A DNA stretch of 51,413 nucleotides from Caulobacter sp. Lineage in GTDB: Bacteria > Pseudomonadota > Alphaproteobacteria > Caulobacterales > Caulobacteraceae. The DNA is taken from positions 1-51,413 of the forward strand of contig JAGHZU010000027.1 of the NCBI GenBank assembly GCA_017745235.1. The letters are read 5' to 3'. This document shows, piece by piece, positions 1-7,142 of this stretch (its first letter is position 1; each line of letters starts with the position of its first letter). Under the pieces are notes generated by a model that saw nothing but the letters and a program-made list of their open reading frames with translations, searched no databases and was not told where the DNA came from. The position numbers and the translations under genes were made by a program.

Positions 1-55
1 AGTGTGGTGCCGGATGCAGGGATCGAACCCGCGACCTTCGGTTTACAAAACCGCG
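1..55. repeat. attL: attL: 55-nt direct repeat holding a tRNA-Thr 3' fragment
   Basis: Identical over 55 nt to positions 51359-51413. Read on the minus strand, positions 5-55 are the 3' part of a tRNA: an anticodon loop with TGT, a T arm containing GTTCGATCC, and a terminal CCA. Nothing like a D arm follows beyond position 55, so this copy is the displaced 3' fragment and marks the phage/chromosome boundary. The integrase gene starts its 3' end only 21 nt away, as usual for tRNA-integrating phages. Confidence 0.95.
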
Positions 56-75
56 TCGCGATGATGAGCAATCCC

Positions 76-1209
76 TTATCTGGCCTTGGTTTGCTTGCTG
101 TCAGGCGCATCGGCTCCGGGACTATTCCGGGGAATGTCGTCTTCCAGGGCGGCGCGGAGATCCGATGTCAGAACGTGCGCGTAGCGCTGCGAACTGTTGA
201 TCGTGGCATGGCCAAGGAGGCTTTGGACGGCCTTGAGGTTGCGGGTACGCTTCAGGATGGTCGAGGCGGCGTGATGGCGGGCGCCATGGATGCGCCGGCC
301 GCCAGAGATCCCGGCTTGGTCGGCCGCCTTGCTGAACCGGTATTCGATCTGAGCGTAGGTGTAGGCTTCCAATTTCTTGGCGCCTTGGAAATACCAGAGG
401 TGCGGTAGTTCGGCCTCGATCGCACGGGACAGCCTGGCGGCCAGGTTGCGGGCGTGGTCCTGGCGCAGCGGCAGATGCAGCAGCACGTCCTTCTTGCGGC
501 CCTTCTGCAGGGTGAGCGTGGGCTCATCACCGTCGAGGCTGAGAGCAGCCGGCGGGAACAGAAGCTCACCGAAACGAAGGCCGTAGGTGAGCATGATATC
601 GAGAGCGAGGCGCACGTCCTCGTCGCACGCATGAATCCAGCGCGCTCGCTCGGCGTCGCTGTAGAGCCTGCTGAGCGCGCGAGGCTCTTTCAGGCGCAGG
701 GCGGTCCAGTCAATATCGGGAAGACCGTGGGGCGCCGCGGCGGTCGCCCAATGAGTGCGAGCCCGACGCAGGATTGGGCGAAGCGTCTCGACCACATCTC
801 GGTTCACGGTCGAGTTCGAGGGCAGGTACTGCTTGGCGCCATCCTTCTTGCTCCGGACCAGGGCCTGACCGCGTCGGCGTTCGATGGCGCCGGCAATGAC
901 CGCCTGATCGATATCCCCCAGGAGGCGCGTCTTACCGATCAGAGCGACCAGGTTCTCAAGGCGGCGCTCGACGTCCTTCGCATCTCCGCGATCGATCCCT
1001 ACCTCGGCCCAATACCGACCGGCTGCTTGGTCGATCGTCATCTTGGCGACGGCGCCGAATTGGCCGGTAGCCGCTTCCAGGCGTCGTTGCCGTTCTACCG
1101 CTTCGGCGGCACGACGCGTAGTCTGGCCGGTCGATCCGTGAAACCGACGACCCGAGATGACGAAATCGAACTGCCAGAAGCGGCTCTTGGGCGTCTTGTA
1201 GACTGACAT
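76..1209 (-). CDS. int: Tyrosine-recombinase phage integrase
   Basis: 377 aa, normal length for a lambda-type integrase. It catalyses recombination between attP and the tRNA-Thr attB. The C-terminal catalytic domain shows the full set: Arg212 in LRFGEL, a Lys in the QKGRKK strand (about 236-240), His308-x-x-Arg311 in IHGAR, His334 in LLGHAT and the nucleophile Tyr343 in SSQRYAHV. The N-terminal 60 residues would be the arm-type DNA-binding domain and residues about 60-160 the core-binding domain. It is the last gene of the leftward operon, next to attL. The upstream excisionase-like frame overlaps its start by 115 nt, so translation of the two may be coupled. Confidence 0.95.
   Translation of the reverse strand: MSVYKTPKSRFWQFDFVISGRRFHGSTGQTTRRAAEAVERQRRLEAATGQFGAVAKMTIDQAAGRYWAEVGIDRGDAKDVERRLENLVALIGKTRLLGDIDQAVIAGAIERRRGQALVRSKKDGAKQYLPSNSTVNRDVVETLRPILRRARTHWATAAAPHGLPDIDWTALRLKEPRALSRLYSDAERARWIHACDEDVRLALDIMLTYGLRFGELLFPPAALSLDGDEPTLTLQKGRKKDVLLHLPLRQDHARNLAARLSRAIEAELPHLWYFQGAKKLEAYTYAQIEYRFSKAADQAGISGGRRIHGARHHAASTILKRTRNLKAVQSLLGHATINSSQRYAHVLTSDLRAALEDDIPRNSPGADAPDSKQTKAR
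115..135 (+). repeat. Putative integrase arm-type site, left arm copy
   Basis: 21-nt sequence beginning TCCGGGAC and ending CCGGGGAAT, repeated with one mismatch and in the same orientation at 51238-51258. In the circular phage the two copies flank attP at about 60 and 100 nt. It lies inside the last codons of int, a place where arm-type integrase sites are found in other tRNA-integrating phages. The role is inferred from position and repetition. Confidence 0.55.
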
Positions 1210-1442
1210 TCGCCAGCAGGTCCTTCGATCAGGTAGGTGCGGATATCGGCCTCGGTGTAGCGTCGGACTTTCCCGACAGGCACCGAGCGAATGGCCGCAG
1301 ATTCAGAAAGAGCCCGGAGGGTTTTCACGTCAAGGCCCAGCAGCTCGGCCGTAGCATCCGCCGTAATTAGGGCGCTGGTGGCGAAGGCCTGACATATCCG
1401 AGCTTCGGTTGCCGGACCGATTAGGGTTTCAGCGGCGCTCAC
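1095..1442 (-). CDS. xis: Excisionase-like helix-turn-helix protein
   Basis: 115 aa from a GTG at 1442, which has AGGAG about 10 nt upstream; an ATG at 1478 is in frame but less well placed. Residues about 25-75 form a MerR/excisionase-type winged helix: TADATAELLGLDVKTLRAL is the HTH, followed by GKVRRYTEADIRTYL, the wing and last helix. Position directly before int in the operon supports a role as recombination directionality factor. The last 38 codons run out of frame over the start of int and are low-complexity Arg/Ser, so the functional part is probably the first 80 residues. Confidence 0.7.
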   Translation of the reverse strand: MSAAETLIGPATEARICQAFATSALITADATAELLGLDVKTLRALSESAAIRSVPVGKVRRYTEADIRTYLIEGPAGECQSTRRPRAASGSSISSSRVVGFTDRPARLRVVPPKR

Positions 1443-1446
1443 GGCT

Positions 1447-1614
1447 CTAGGGCTCCTGGTTGGGGTGGGTGGGGGCATCGCGATAGGCCCAGCGGCCGGC
1501 GTAGGGCAGAACCGCGAGTTGCACACGGGACCACCAGCCGCCCTTGTGTCCAGGCCAGTGCAGGATGAAGACGTAGGCGAGAAAGTCGCGCAGGTCTGAC
1601 AGCTTCTCACCCAT
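1447..1614 (-). CDS. Small hypothetical protein
   Basis: 55 aa (MGEKLSDLRDFLAYVFI start). The ATG lies in an ATGGGTGA overlap with the stop of the upstream gene, the usual coupling in this operon. It is rich in Trp and aromatic residues (HWPGHKGGWWSRV, YAGRWAYRD) and may associate with membranes through its first half, but no clear transmembrane helix is seen. No family recognised. Confidence 0.6.
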   Translation of the reverse strand: MGEKLSDLRDFLAYVFILHWPGHKGGWWSRVQLAVLPYAGRWAYRDAPTHPNQEP

Positions 1615-2008
1615 GACCCTTATCCTCCTCGCCGGTGTTGGTGGGGCGGGCGGCGGCGCTCAGCTCGAAAAGGTCGAGCCACATGTCCTCTGAGAACAGC
1701 GCCGGCGCGTATCCTTCATGAATGCGCGGCGTCCCCTGACCTGAAGCCAACACAATCTTCGCGGCCTCCTGACGATCGACAAACCGGCCGCGCGACGTCA
1801 TGAAGCCGTGCACGACGTCACAATCGCTCGGGTTTAGACCCTTGGGCAGGAGCGCCCACAGGTCGCCATGACGCGCCGGCCGTTCCCTGGTGATCGTGCC
1901 GAGTGGCGTCCTGGCGGCGACGGCTACGATTAGCTCAGGAAGCGCCTGGATTGAGGCCTCGATAGCCCTGTGCTCTGCGTGAGTGAGCGGGAATGCCATC
2001 GCTCTCAC
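1607..2008 (-). CDS. Hypothetical phage protein
   Basis: 133 aa; an alternative start at 1999 (MAFPLT) would shorten it by three residues. The central stretch VVHGFMTSRGRFVDRQEAAK is of a kind seen in uncharacterised phage proteins, where a short motif with Arg-Phe-Val-Asp-Arg precedes a helix. The N-terminus (about 1-45) looks like an alpha/beta element containing ELIVAVAAR. It overlaps both neighbours by a few bases. Function unknown. Confidence 0.6.
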   Translation of the reverse strand: MRAMAFPLTHAEHRAIEASIQALPELIVAVAARTPLGTITRERPARHGDLWALLPKGLNPSDCDVVHGFMTSRGRFVDRQEAAKIVLASGQGTPRIHEGYAPALFSEDMWLDLFELSAAARPTNTGEEDKGHG

Positions 2009-2451
2009 CCCTCACCGTCAGAGGCCGGAACGGCTTCGGGAAGCGGCATGGATCCGCGAGCGGTCACGACGCCAGCGAGCTTGACGAGGTAGGCGTTGCC
2101 GTACTCGCTCCGGGCGTAGTCGGCGGCAACCTGAGCAACCAGGCAGACGGCCACGCCTACATCCAGGCCAAGGCGCTCAACTGCAACTTCGATCAGTTCG
2201 GCGGTCTCGTTGCAAACCATCGGGAAGCGCGGGTCTCCGGTGACAATCTCCACTGTGTCTTCCTGACCAACCGATCGAGCGCCGGCCGGTCCCATGATCT
2301 GGGCGAAATGCCCGGCGCAGACGTAGCGCGTGAGCGGGTGGCGGTGCTGAATCGGATCATCGTCGAAGATGACCTCCTCGACCTTCCGAGCCGCTGGCTC
2401 GCCACAGAAGCACCGCTCGCCCTTGCAGCAGCCTGAGATGAAGGCGTCCAT
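2005..2451 (-). CDS. Cys-rich hypothetical phage protein
   Basis: 148 aa. The first 50 residues hold Cys8, Cys9, Cys14, Cys16 and a later CxxH (YVCAGHF), a likely metal-binding knuckle of the kind common in small phage proteins. The rest has an acidic helical part (NETAELIEVAVERLG) that does not resemble a known enzyme. The C-terminus VPASDGEG belongs to the run of similar gene ends in this operon. Function unknown. Confidence 0.6.
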   Translation of the reverse strand: MDAFISGCCKGERCFCGEPAARKVEEVIFDDDPIQHRHPLTRYVCAGHFAQIMGPAGARSVGQEDTVEIVTGDPRFPMVCNETAELIEVAVERLGLDVGVAVCLVAQVAADYARSEYGNAYLVKLAGVVTARGSMPLPEAVPASDGEG

Positions 2452-2739
2452 CTACTTGCTCCCGTCAGAGGCCGGGGCGGAAAGGGCGGCGAGGGCATGG
2501 CCATAACGGTTGTCCGGACCCATGAACCGGCGGGACTTCTCGGCCTGGGCGAGAGCGGCGCGGCCGGCGTCGGTGAGTGCCGCCCAGCGCAGGCCCCCGC
2601 TTTGACGCTCGATGGTCATCAAGCCTCGGTCCCGAAGGGAAGCGTAGGTACGTTCGCTGCCTGTCATGAGATCGGCGCGGCAGGGGCGTTCGCGCGCCTG
2701 CTCCAGCATGGCCTGCTGCGCCTTCGTCAGCTTCGCCAT
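2452..2739 (-). CDS. Winged-helix-like small hypothetical protein
   Basis: 95 aa. Residues about 8-60 read as a winged helix: MLEQARERPCRAD, then SERTYASLRDRGLMTIE as the recognition helix and GLRWAALTDAGRAAL as wing and last helix, the pattern of MarR/PadR-type domains (family known; assignment inferred). It starts in a 32-nt junction that is almost identical to the junction before the next gene upstream. Possibly a regulator, or a structural helper; not resolvable here. Confidence 0.55.
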   Translation of the reverse strand: MAKLTKAQQAMLEQARERPCRADLMTGSERTYASLRDRGLMTIERQSGGLRWAALTDAGRAALAQAEKSRRFMGPDNRYGHALAALSAPASDGSK

Positions 2740-2765
2740 CTATGCCCCCTCTTCCGAGGTCAGGG
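2734..2765. repeat. 32-nt gene-junction repeat, copy 1
   Basis: Matches 3271-3302 at 31 of 32 positions. On the coding strand it encodes the C-terminal LTSEEGA of the upstream gene, its TAG, and the start ATGGCG of the next gene. The GAAGAGGGG inside it is also the ribosome binding site for that next gene. Confidence 0.8.
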
Positions 2766-3276
2766 GGCTAACAAGGGCCTTAGCCTGGGGTCGAGAGACC
2801 CAGGCTGAGCCAAGGCCCGCACTCGCCGCCCTGAGCAGCGCGGCAGCGCCTCGCTGACCTACGGCCAAAAGGGTGGTTCCTTGTGCGGGGCTTGTGCCTG
2901 GCCGACCGTCGCGACCGATGAAGCGGATCTTGCCATCGACGAAAAGGACGACGTCAGCCCTCGGCGCGAACTGCTGCCACCATGGGGCTGACGTTCGGTC
3001 CGGAACCAGCGCTATCCCATCGCCATGCTCAAAGAACTTGGCGAGCCATGGAACGAGGGCGTTCCTTCCTCCAAAGGGCGGATTCATCCAAACGAATCCG
3101 GACCAGGGCTTGGTCAGGCTATCAGCCGTGATCAACTGTTCGGCCGGCGTCCAGGGCGCAAACTCACGACCCGGATGGGAGACGTCCAGGTCGAACTGTT
3201 CGCCAAGGGCGTCGAACACGTAGGCGGGCGTATACCACTCGTCGGTCGTCCCGCAGGATTGCTCATGCAGCGCCAT
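2740..3276 (-). CDS. Phage DNA N6-adenine methyltransferase (Dam-type)
   Basis: 178 aa. The phage Dam family (PF05869 type) is recognisable from DEWYTPAYVFDAL (residues 12-24), the catalytic NPPF motif at Asn65-Phe68 within WMNPPFGG, and VPDRTSAPWWQ. The family transfers methyl groups from S-adenosylmethionine to adenine in DNA; the target site cannot be read from sequence. No restriction partner is adjacent, so it is an orphan enzyme, possibly masking phage DNA from restriction or altering methylation-dependent host promoters. The C-terminal 35 residues are low complexity and end in the shared tail LTSEEGA. Confidence 0.85.
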   Translation of the reverse strand: MALHEQSCGTTDEWYTPAYVFDALGEQFDLDVSHPGREFAPWTPAEQLITADSLTKPWSGFVWMNPPFGGRNALVPWLAKFFEHGDGIALVPDRTSAPWWQQFAPRADVVLFVDGKIRFIGRDGRPGTSPAQGTTLLAVGQRGAAALLRAASAGLGSAWVSRPQAKALVSPLTSEEGA

Positions 3277-3302
3277 CTACGCCCCCTCTTCCGAGGTCAG
3301 GG
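3271..3302. repeat. 32-nt gene-junction repeat, copy 2
   Basis: Partner of 2734-2765 with a single mismatch. It spans the end of the gene at 3277-3855 and the start of the methyltransferase. Near-identity over both a stop and a start codon suggests duplication of a junction or recombination between junctions. Confidence 0.8.
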
Positions 3303-3855
3303 CGAGGGCGGCGAGGACCGGCCGCAGGATGTCGATGTCGTAGTCGTCCAGGCCTGCGGCGCGGATGTCCGCCTCGGTGCTGACGCCTGCGGCTGTGAGG
3401 ATCTCGCCGGCTATCGTGTCTTCACCGTGCCCATGCATGACGATGGTGGCCGCCATGATCAGGCCGGCGGTCGTCAGGCTGTTGCGTTCCTCCGTCACCC
3501 CGAGGGTGGAGCCTGAGGCCTGGAGGGCGGCGAGGATGCGTCGGGCGGCACTTTCGTTCGCGACGGCCGAGAAGAGATTTCCTGCCAGAGCCGATGCAGA
3601 TCCAACCGAAGATGCACCTCCGGCTTTAGCTTCGGCGCGGTCGTTGAACGCCTCCGCTTCGAGATCACCGGCGAGCTTCCTCAGCGCCTCCACCAGCGCA
3701 GCCGACGCGGGGGCGCGGCGGGCGATAAGATTGCGGATGCAGGATAATGCCTGCGCGTTGTCGGCGGAGCGGCCGGGATAGGTCGCCTTGAGGATCGCGA
3801 AGATTTCCGCGTCGAGCGCCTCGCGCTCGCTCAGGGTGGTGGTGTCCTGGGTCAT
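3277..3855 (-). CDS. Hypothetical protein
   Basis: 192 aa, mostly helical and Ala-rich. Recognisable parts are an acidic N-terminal helix with REALDAEIFAILKATYPGR, a middle amphipathic region and a C-terminal segment LDDYDIDILRPVLAALAL. No catalytic motif or family was recognised. Ends in the same LTSEEGA tail as the downstream methyltransferase. Confidence 0.6.
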   Translation of the reverse strand: MTQDTTTLSEREALDAEIFAILKATYPGRSADNAQALSCIRNLIARRAPASAALVEALRKLAGDLEAEAFNDRAEAKAGGASSVGSASALAGNLFSAVANESAARRILAALQASGSTLGVTEERNSLTTAGLIMAATIVMHGHGEDTIAGEILTAAGVSTEADIRAAGLDDYDIDILRPVLAALALTSEEGA

Positions 3856-3856
3856 A

Positions 3857-4138
3857 TCAGGATGCCTCTTGGTCGAGGGTGCGCTCTAGGCGCTCAATGG
3901 CCTGCAGAAGGTCGGCGACTTCCGGCTTGGCCGTAGCAAGCGCGCGGCGCACCCAATCGCGGTTCGTCTCGCGCATGTGGATCGGGATTTCCGGGTTCGT
4001 GCTGTCCCATCCCCAGCGGCCCGTCTTGCCGAGCGCTGCTAGCAGATCGCCAAACGGCCCCACGGTTTCGCCAATCTCCTCGACGACATGGGCGGCTTGA
4101 GCGTCTCGGCCCGATTGAAGGTAGCGGGGATCGCTCAT
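3857..4138 (-). CDS. Hypothetical phage protein
   Basis: 93 aa from the ATG at 4138, chosen because it overlaps the upstream stop in an ATGA and begins a conserved-looking MSDPRYLQSGRDAQ. The frame is open further upstream, but that part lies over the neighbouring gene. The pattern HVVEEIGETVGPFGDLLAA and GKTGRWGWDSTNPEIP resembles small phage proteins seen near nucleotide-metabolism genes, some with a MazG-like helix; no pyrophosphatase motif is complete here. Function unknown. Confidence 0.65.
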   Translation of the reverse strand: MSDPRYLQSGRDAQAAHVVEEIGETVGPFGDLLAALGKTGRWGWDSTNPEIPIHMRETNRDWVRRALATAKPEVADLLQAIERLERTLDQEAS

Positions 4139-4362
4139 GCGGATGGCTCCGTAATGGTAAGGGCGCGCGGAGTTGCAGTGATGGACAGTCCATCCTTGAT
4201 CCGGCGAACGAAGAAGGTGGTCTCGGGGTAGCTGGAGCTCCGAAAGCTCCAACCCCAACCGATGCGATCGTATCGATGGAAACGCGTCAGCTCTTCGCGA
4301 ACGATGCGTGCTGCCTCGTCGAAGTGCTCGAATGGGCCATAGAAGATGAGGCGCTCACCCAT
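4135..4362 (-). CDS. Small hypothetical protein
   Basis: 75 aa from ATG 4362 (MGERLIFYGPFEHFDEAA), which overlaps the upstream stop by 8 nt; the longer open frame lies over the neighbouring gene. Aromatic-rich with a predicted alpha/beta pattern (GWGWSFRSSSYPETTFFVRR). No family recognised. Confidence 0.6.
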   Translation of the reverse strand: MGERLIFYGPFEHFDEAARIVREELTRFHRYDRIGWGWSFRSSSYPETTFFVRRIKDGLSITATPRALTITEPSA

Positions 4363-4810
4363 TCTCCCGCTCCCCAGGGCTGGAGAGGAGGGCGCGGATG
4401 CGAACTTGAACTTGGCCGGACACAAAGTCGACGTCGCTATCGCAGAAGGACGAGCACGCGCCGTCAATGTCGCGAAGCCCTTCTTCCAGCAGCCGCACCC
4501 TCTCCTCTAGGGAGGCGGCCAAGGCCTCATACGAGAGCGCGTAGTGCAGGTAGCCGTGGCCAGCCGGCCGCTGCACGGCGACGGCGCAGATTACCCTGCG
4601 CTGGTCTACCGTGATGGGCGCGACTTCCCCGCCGAATTGCGGGTCCGGGACCTCTAGGGAGGCGCGGCCTTGGGCGTGGGCGGCGTTCAGCCAGGCGTCG
4701 AGCTTTTCAGTGTCGACGTCGACAAGGGTGTGGAGTTCGGCGGCATCATCCGCGACCGCCCAGCCGAAGTCGCTCATCAGGAGCGCATGGTTCTCTGGTG
4801 ACAGGGCCAT
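4355..4810 (-). CDS. Hypothetical protein
   Basis: 151 aa; an internal Met12 (MSDFGW) is a possible later start. Contains a short acidic helix DTEKLDAWLNAAHAQGRAS and a coiled-coil-like helix YEALAASLEERVRLLEEGLRD (about 95-115), followed by a Cys-containing stretch and a C-terminal segment QVRIRALLSS. Function unknown. Confidence 0.6.
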   Translation of the reverse strand: MALSPENHALLMSDFGWAVADDAAELHTLVDVDTEKLDAWLNAAHAQGRASLEVPDPQFGGEVAPITVDQRRVICAVAVQRPAGHGYLHYALSYEALAASLEERVRLLEEGLRDIDGACSSFCDSDVDFVSGQVQVRIRALLSSPGERENG

Positions 4811-4812
4811 GG

Positions 4813-5286
4813 TTACGCCTCCTCGGTAGGGGAGAGGGCGTCTTTCACGGCCTTAAGCGTTGCGCGCGTCTTGTCCTCGCCGATGAACCCGGCAATCGAC
4901 GTGTCGCCCGGATGGTGCATGTCGCTGTACCGCCTGAACTCGACCTTTGCGCCGATCTCAATTAGCGGCATCGCGCCGTTCAACGCCCCCTCCAGCGCCG
5001 CTATCCTGTCTCTGGCGGTGGAGAGGTCGGCAGCTAGGGCGTTGCGGTTGGCCATGTGCATTTCATGCAACTGCTGGTTTTCCAGCGCCCAGTGCTCGAT
5101 CTCCGCTCTCCGCTCCTGATAGGCGGTGAGGAGGCGACGAACCTTGTCGATGAGTTCCTGCGGCCACGCCTTGGTGGCGCCATCGGCCCAGTGTTGCAGG
5201 AAGCCAGAACCGATAAGTCGCTCAATGCGCTTCAGGTCCGCATCGGTAATCGCCCCCTTCACCTCAGGGCTTTCGGTACCGGTCAT
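4813..5286 (-). CDS. Hypothetical coiled-coil protein
   Basis: 157 aa. Residues about 45-110 form a long amphipathic helix (AYQERRAEIEHWALENQQ and STARDRIAALEGAL) likely to be a coiled coil. The N-terminal part ADLKRIERLIGSGFLQHW is also helical. No catalytic motif. The end LSPTEEA fits the operon's recurring Glu-rich C-termini. Confidence 0.6.
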   Translation of the reverse strand: MTGTESPEVKGAITDADLKRIERLIGSGFLQHWADGATKAWPQELIDKVRRLLTAYQERRAEIEHWALENQQLHEMHMANRNALAADLSTARDRIAALEGALNGAMPLIEIGAKVEFRRYSDMHHPGDTSIAGFIGEDKTRATLKAVKDALSPTEEA

Positions 5287-5288
5287 GG

Positions 5289-5714
5289 TCAGCCCTCGCC
5301 TTGGGTGGTGAGAGCGGATGAGCGCCAGCCGCTCTGAACAGCGTGGTACGCCTCGCGAATGCTGGAACGGAATTCCGTTCGATGTTCCTTGATGTGCCTG
5401 ATGATCTCTTCGGCTTTAGGCCGAGGCGGAGGACGTAGCTGCATCACCTCCACGCGCAACCGCTCAATCTCCGACGCCTGTCTGGCGATGGTGGCGGCTT
5501 GGTCGGCCAGCTGTCGCCCCTGATCTTCGAGAATGGCGGAGACGACGCGATCCCATGCCTGGCGGTTCAGGTCGTCAGGATGCTCAATCCAAGCTTTCTC
5601 GGGAGGAAGTTTGTCGGGCGTTACGCCGCACCACGCCGCAAGGGCAGCCCTGGCAAGGTTGGTGCGGGTCAAGGGTTGGGATACACCCACGTCAGGTGTT
5701 GTGCTCTTGCTCAT
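5289..5714 (-). CDS. Hypothetical phage protein
   Basis: 141 aa from ATG 5714, which overlaps the upstream stop as ATGA; the open frame extends further but over the next gene. Two parts: an N-terminal PLTRTNLARAALAAWCGV region with WIEHPDDLNRQAWDRVV, and a C-terminal helix QAATIARQASEIERLRVEV that should form a coiled coil. No known function. Confidence 0.6.
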   Translation of the reverse strand: MSKSTTPDVGVSQPLTRTNLARAALAAWCGVTPDKLPPEKAWIEHPDDLNRQAWDRVVSAILEDQGRQLADQAATIARQASEIERLRVEVMQLRPPPRPKAEEIIRHIKEHRTEFRSSIREAYHAVQSGWRSSALTTQGEG

Positions 5715-6382
5715 GCGACAGGCCTTTGATGGGAGAGGTGGGCGCGGACCTGGTAGGCCGATCGAGCGATCTCGAGCAGCAAGTCGCGGAACGGCTCGGG
5801 TGTGGCGTTGCGGATCCGGGTTTTGTCCTTGCCGCCAATCATGGCCATCTGTCCGATGCGCCGGGCCTTGGCGTAGCCGTAGCGGTCGATCATCCACTGC
5901 GGCAGTTGCTGGGCGCCCTGTCCCCAGATGAGGGACGGAAGTTCGACGCCGGCGGCATAGAGCCAGGTCGGCTTGCGGGAGAAATGACCGTACTGTCCCT
6001 GCTCGACATAGCAGGTCCACCCATTGAAGCCCTGATGCCAGTCGGCGCGGATCCAGCCGCCGCCGCGGGCCGGCTTGTTCAGGTCGAACCACTCGGGGTT
6101 CCAGGCCTTGCTGTCGGCCGGGTGCTCCAGAACACCTCCCCAGGCACGGACGGCCGCCAGCGCCGCGGCAAAGCAGCCGTCGTCATCTCCGGTCTTGTAT
6201 TGGTGGGGTTTGCGGGGCGAGCCCTCGCTGTATCGGCCCCAGCGTTGGCACGGCGGATGCGCCACGACAGGATGAGGCCCGGCATAGGTCCGCGCGTCTC
6301 GGGCAATGTCCCACGGGTCGACGCCCGGCAGGCCGACATAGGCGCCGTCGGTTTCCACATAGAGGGCGGCGACGGTGCTCAC
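5711..6382 (-). CDS. Phage protein with PPC motif, methylase-like signature
   Basis: 223 aa from a GTG at 6382 that overlaps the upstream TGA (GTGA). The N-terminus VAALYVETDGAYVGLPGVDP leads to VVAHPPCQRWG (about residues 43-53), which looks like the Pro-Pro-Cys loop of C5-cytosine methyltransferases (motif IV). The rest, with GVLEHPADSKAW, GQGAQQLPQWMIDRYG and a C-terminal KTRIRNATPEPFRDLLLE, matches a widespread uncharacterised phage family rather than a classical methylase: no S-adenosylmethionine motif I (FxGxG) is visible. It may be a degenerate or divergent methylase. Confidence 0.6.
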   Translation of the reverse strand: MSTVAALYVETDGAYVGLPGVDPWDIARDARTYAGPHPVVAHPPCQRWGRYSEGSPRKPHQYKTGDDDGCFAAALAAVRAWGGVLEHPADSKAWNPEWFDLNKPARGGGWIRADWHQGFNGWTCYVEQGQYGHFSRKPTWLYAAGVELPSLIWGQGAQQLPQWMIDRYGYAKARRIGQMAMIGGKDKTRIRNATPEPFRDLLLEIARSAYQVRAHLSHQRPVA

Positions 6383-6897
6383 TCCACTCCTCCGTCTGTA
6401 AGAATGGCCGCGGCGAAACGGCGGATGACAGGATCTCCGTCCTGTCCGGCGAGGAAGGCGGCATGGAGGGCCATGCAAAGGGCGCCGGGCTCGATGCCGA
6501 TGCGCTCCCAGAAGGCCCGCTCGTTGCCGGCGTGCTGCTCGGCGTGGTGGCCGGATCCAAGGGGCGTCACCCACTTGTCGTCAGGCTTCTGCTGCATGCC
6601 CGAGTTAATCCGGCCCAGGTCGGCGTCGGAGTAGCGGAGGTGGGCGGCCTGAACGGGCCCGCAGGCACCGCCGACCACGGCGCAGGCCACGCACGGCAGG
6701 CGGCGGATCCACGACAGGTAGACGTTGTCCTTCTGCCGGGGCGCGCGCTTGCCCGGCGCCTTGCTGGCCACCAGGGCGCGGATGTGGTCGGCCGCCGCCT
6801 TCTTGTTGGCGACCCGGCGGGCCTTGCTCTCCCGGCGCTTGATGGCCTGGGCGGCGCGGAGGGTCTCTCGGTCTTCCTGGGAGCGGTGGAGGGTCAT
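6379..6897 (-). CDS. HNH-type phage nuclease-like protein (DUF968/Ref-like)
   Basis: 172 aa. A basic N-terminal half (about 1-55) precedes YLSWIRRLPCVACAV, a CxxC metal knuckle, then AAHLRYSD and PLGSGHHAEQHAGNERAF. The Cys pair with the later HHxxxH resembles the zinc-bound HNH core of DUF968 and of the RecA-dependent nuclease Ref of phage P1 (families known; assignment inferred). Likely role in recombination or nicking during replication. Located between the PPC-motif protein and the NinB group. Confidence 0.65.
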   Translation of the reverse strand: MTLHRSQEDRETLRAAQAIKRRESKARRVANKKAAADHIRALVASKAPGKRAPRQKDNVYLSWIRRLPCVACAVVGGACGPVQAAHLRYSDADLGRINSGMQQKPDDKWVTPLGSGHHAEQHAGNERAFWERIGIEPGALCMALHAAFLAGQDGDPVIRRFAAAILTDGGVE

Positions 6898-7142
6898 GCC
6901 TTTACCGCCCGGCGCCGAAAGGCGCTCTTGTGGAAGTGGGCCAGGGTGCGGACCATGCGGACGTACCAGTCCTGCGGGATGCTCAGGCGGTCCCGTCCCT
7001 GCTCGTCGGTGGTGACCATGTCGGCGGCCCAGGCACGGGCGCGCACAGCCTTCTTGGCCTCGGCGCGGCAGGCCGCCTCCAGGGAAAGCCAGCGCCGGCC
7101 GCCGCCGCGATAGACGACCGCGATTTCAGCGGTGACGCTCAT
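6894..7142 (-). CDS. Small hypothetical protein
   Basis: 82 aa, basic, with ATGA overlap to the next gene. The first half contains AVVYRGGGRRWLSLEAACRAE, a beta-hairpin/helix; the second half is helical with DWYVRMVRTLAHFHKSAF. It sits between the HNH-like protein and NinB, so a role in recombination is possible, but no family is recognised. Confidence 0.6.
   Translation of the reverse strand: MSVTAEIAVVYRGGGRRWLSLEAACRAEAKKAVRARAWAADMVTTDEQGRDRLSIPQDWYVRMVRTLAHFHKSAFRRRAVKA

Noticed and set aside
1..55. Complete tRNA gene at the left end
   Set aside because: No D arm or 5' acceptor strand follows after position 55; it is only the 3' fragment left by integration.
454..1206. 250-aa open frame on the plus strand opposite integrase
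   Set aside because: The integrase catalytic residues on the minus strand decide the coding strand.
5555..6634. 359-aa open frame on the plus strand opposite the early genes
   Set aside because: Covers three minus-strand genes with good overlaps and motifs; itself has no motif and no ribosome site.
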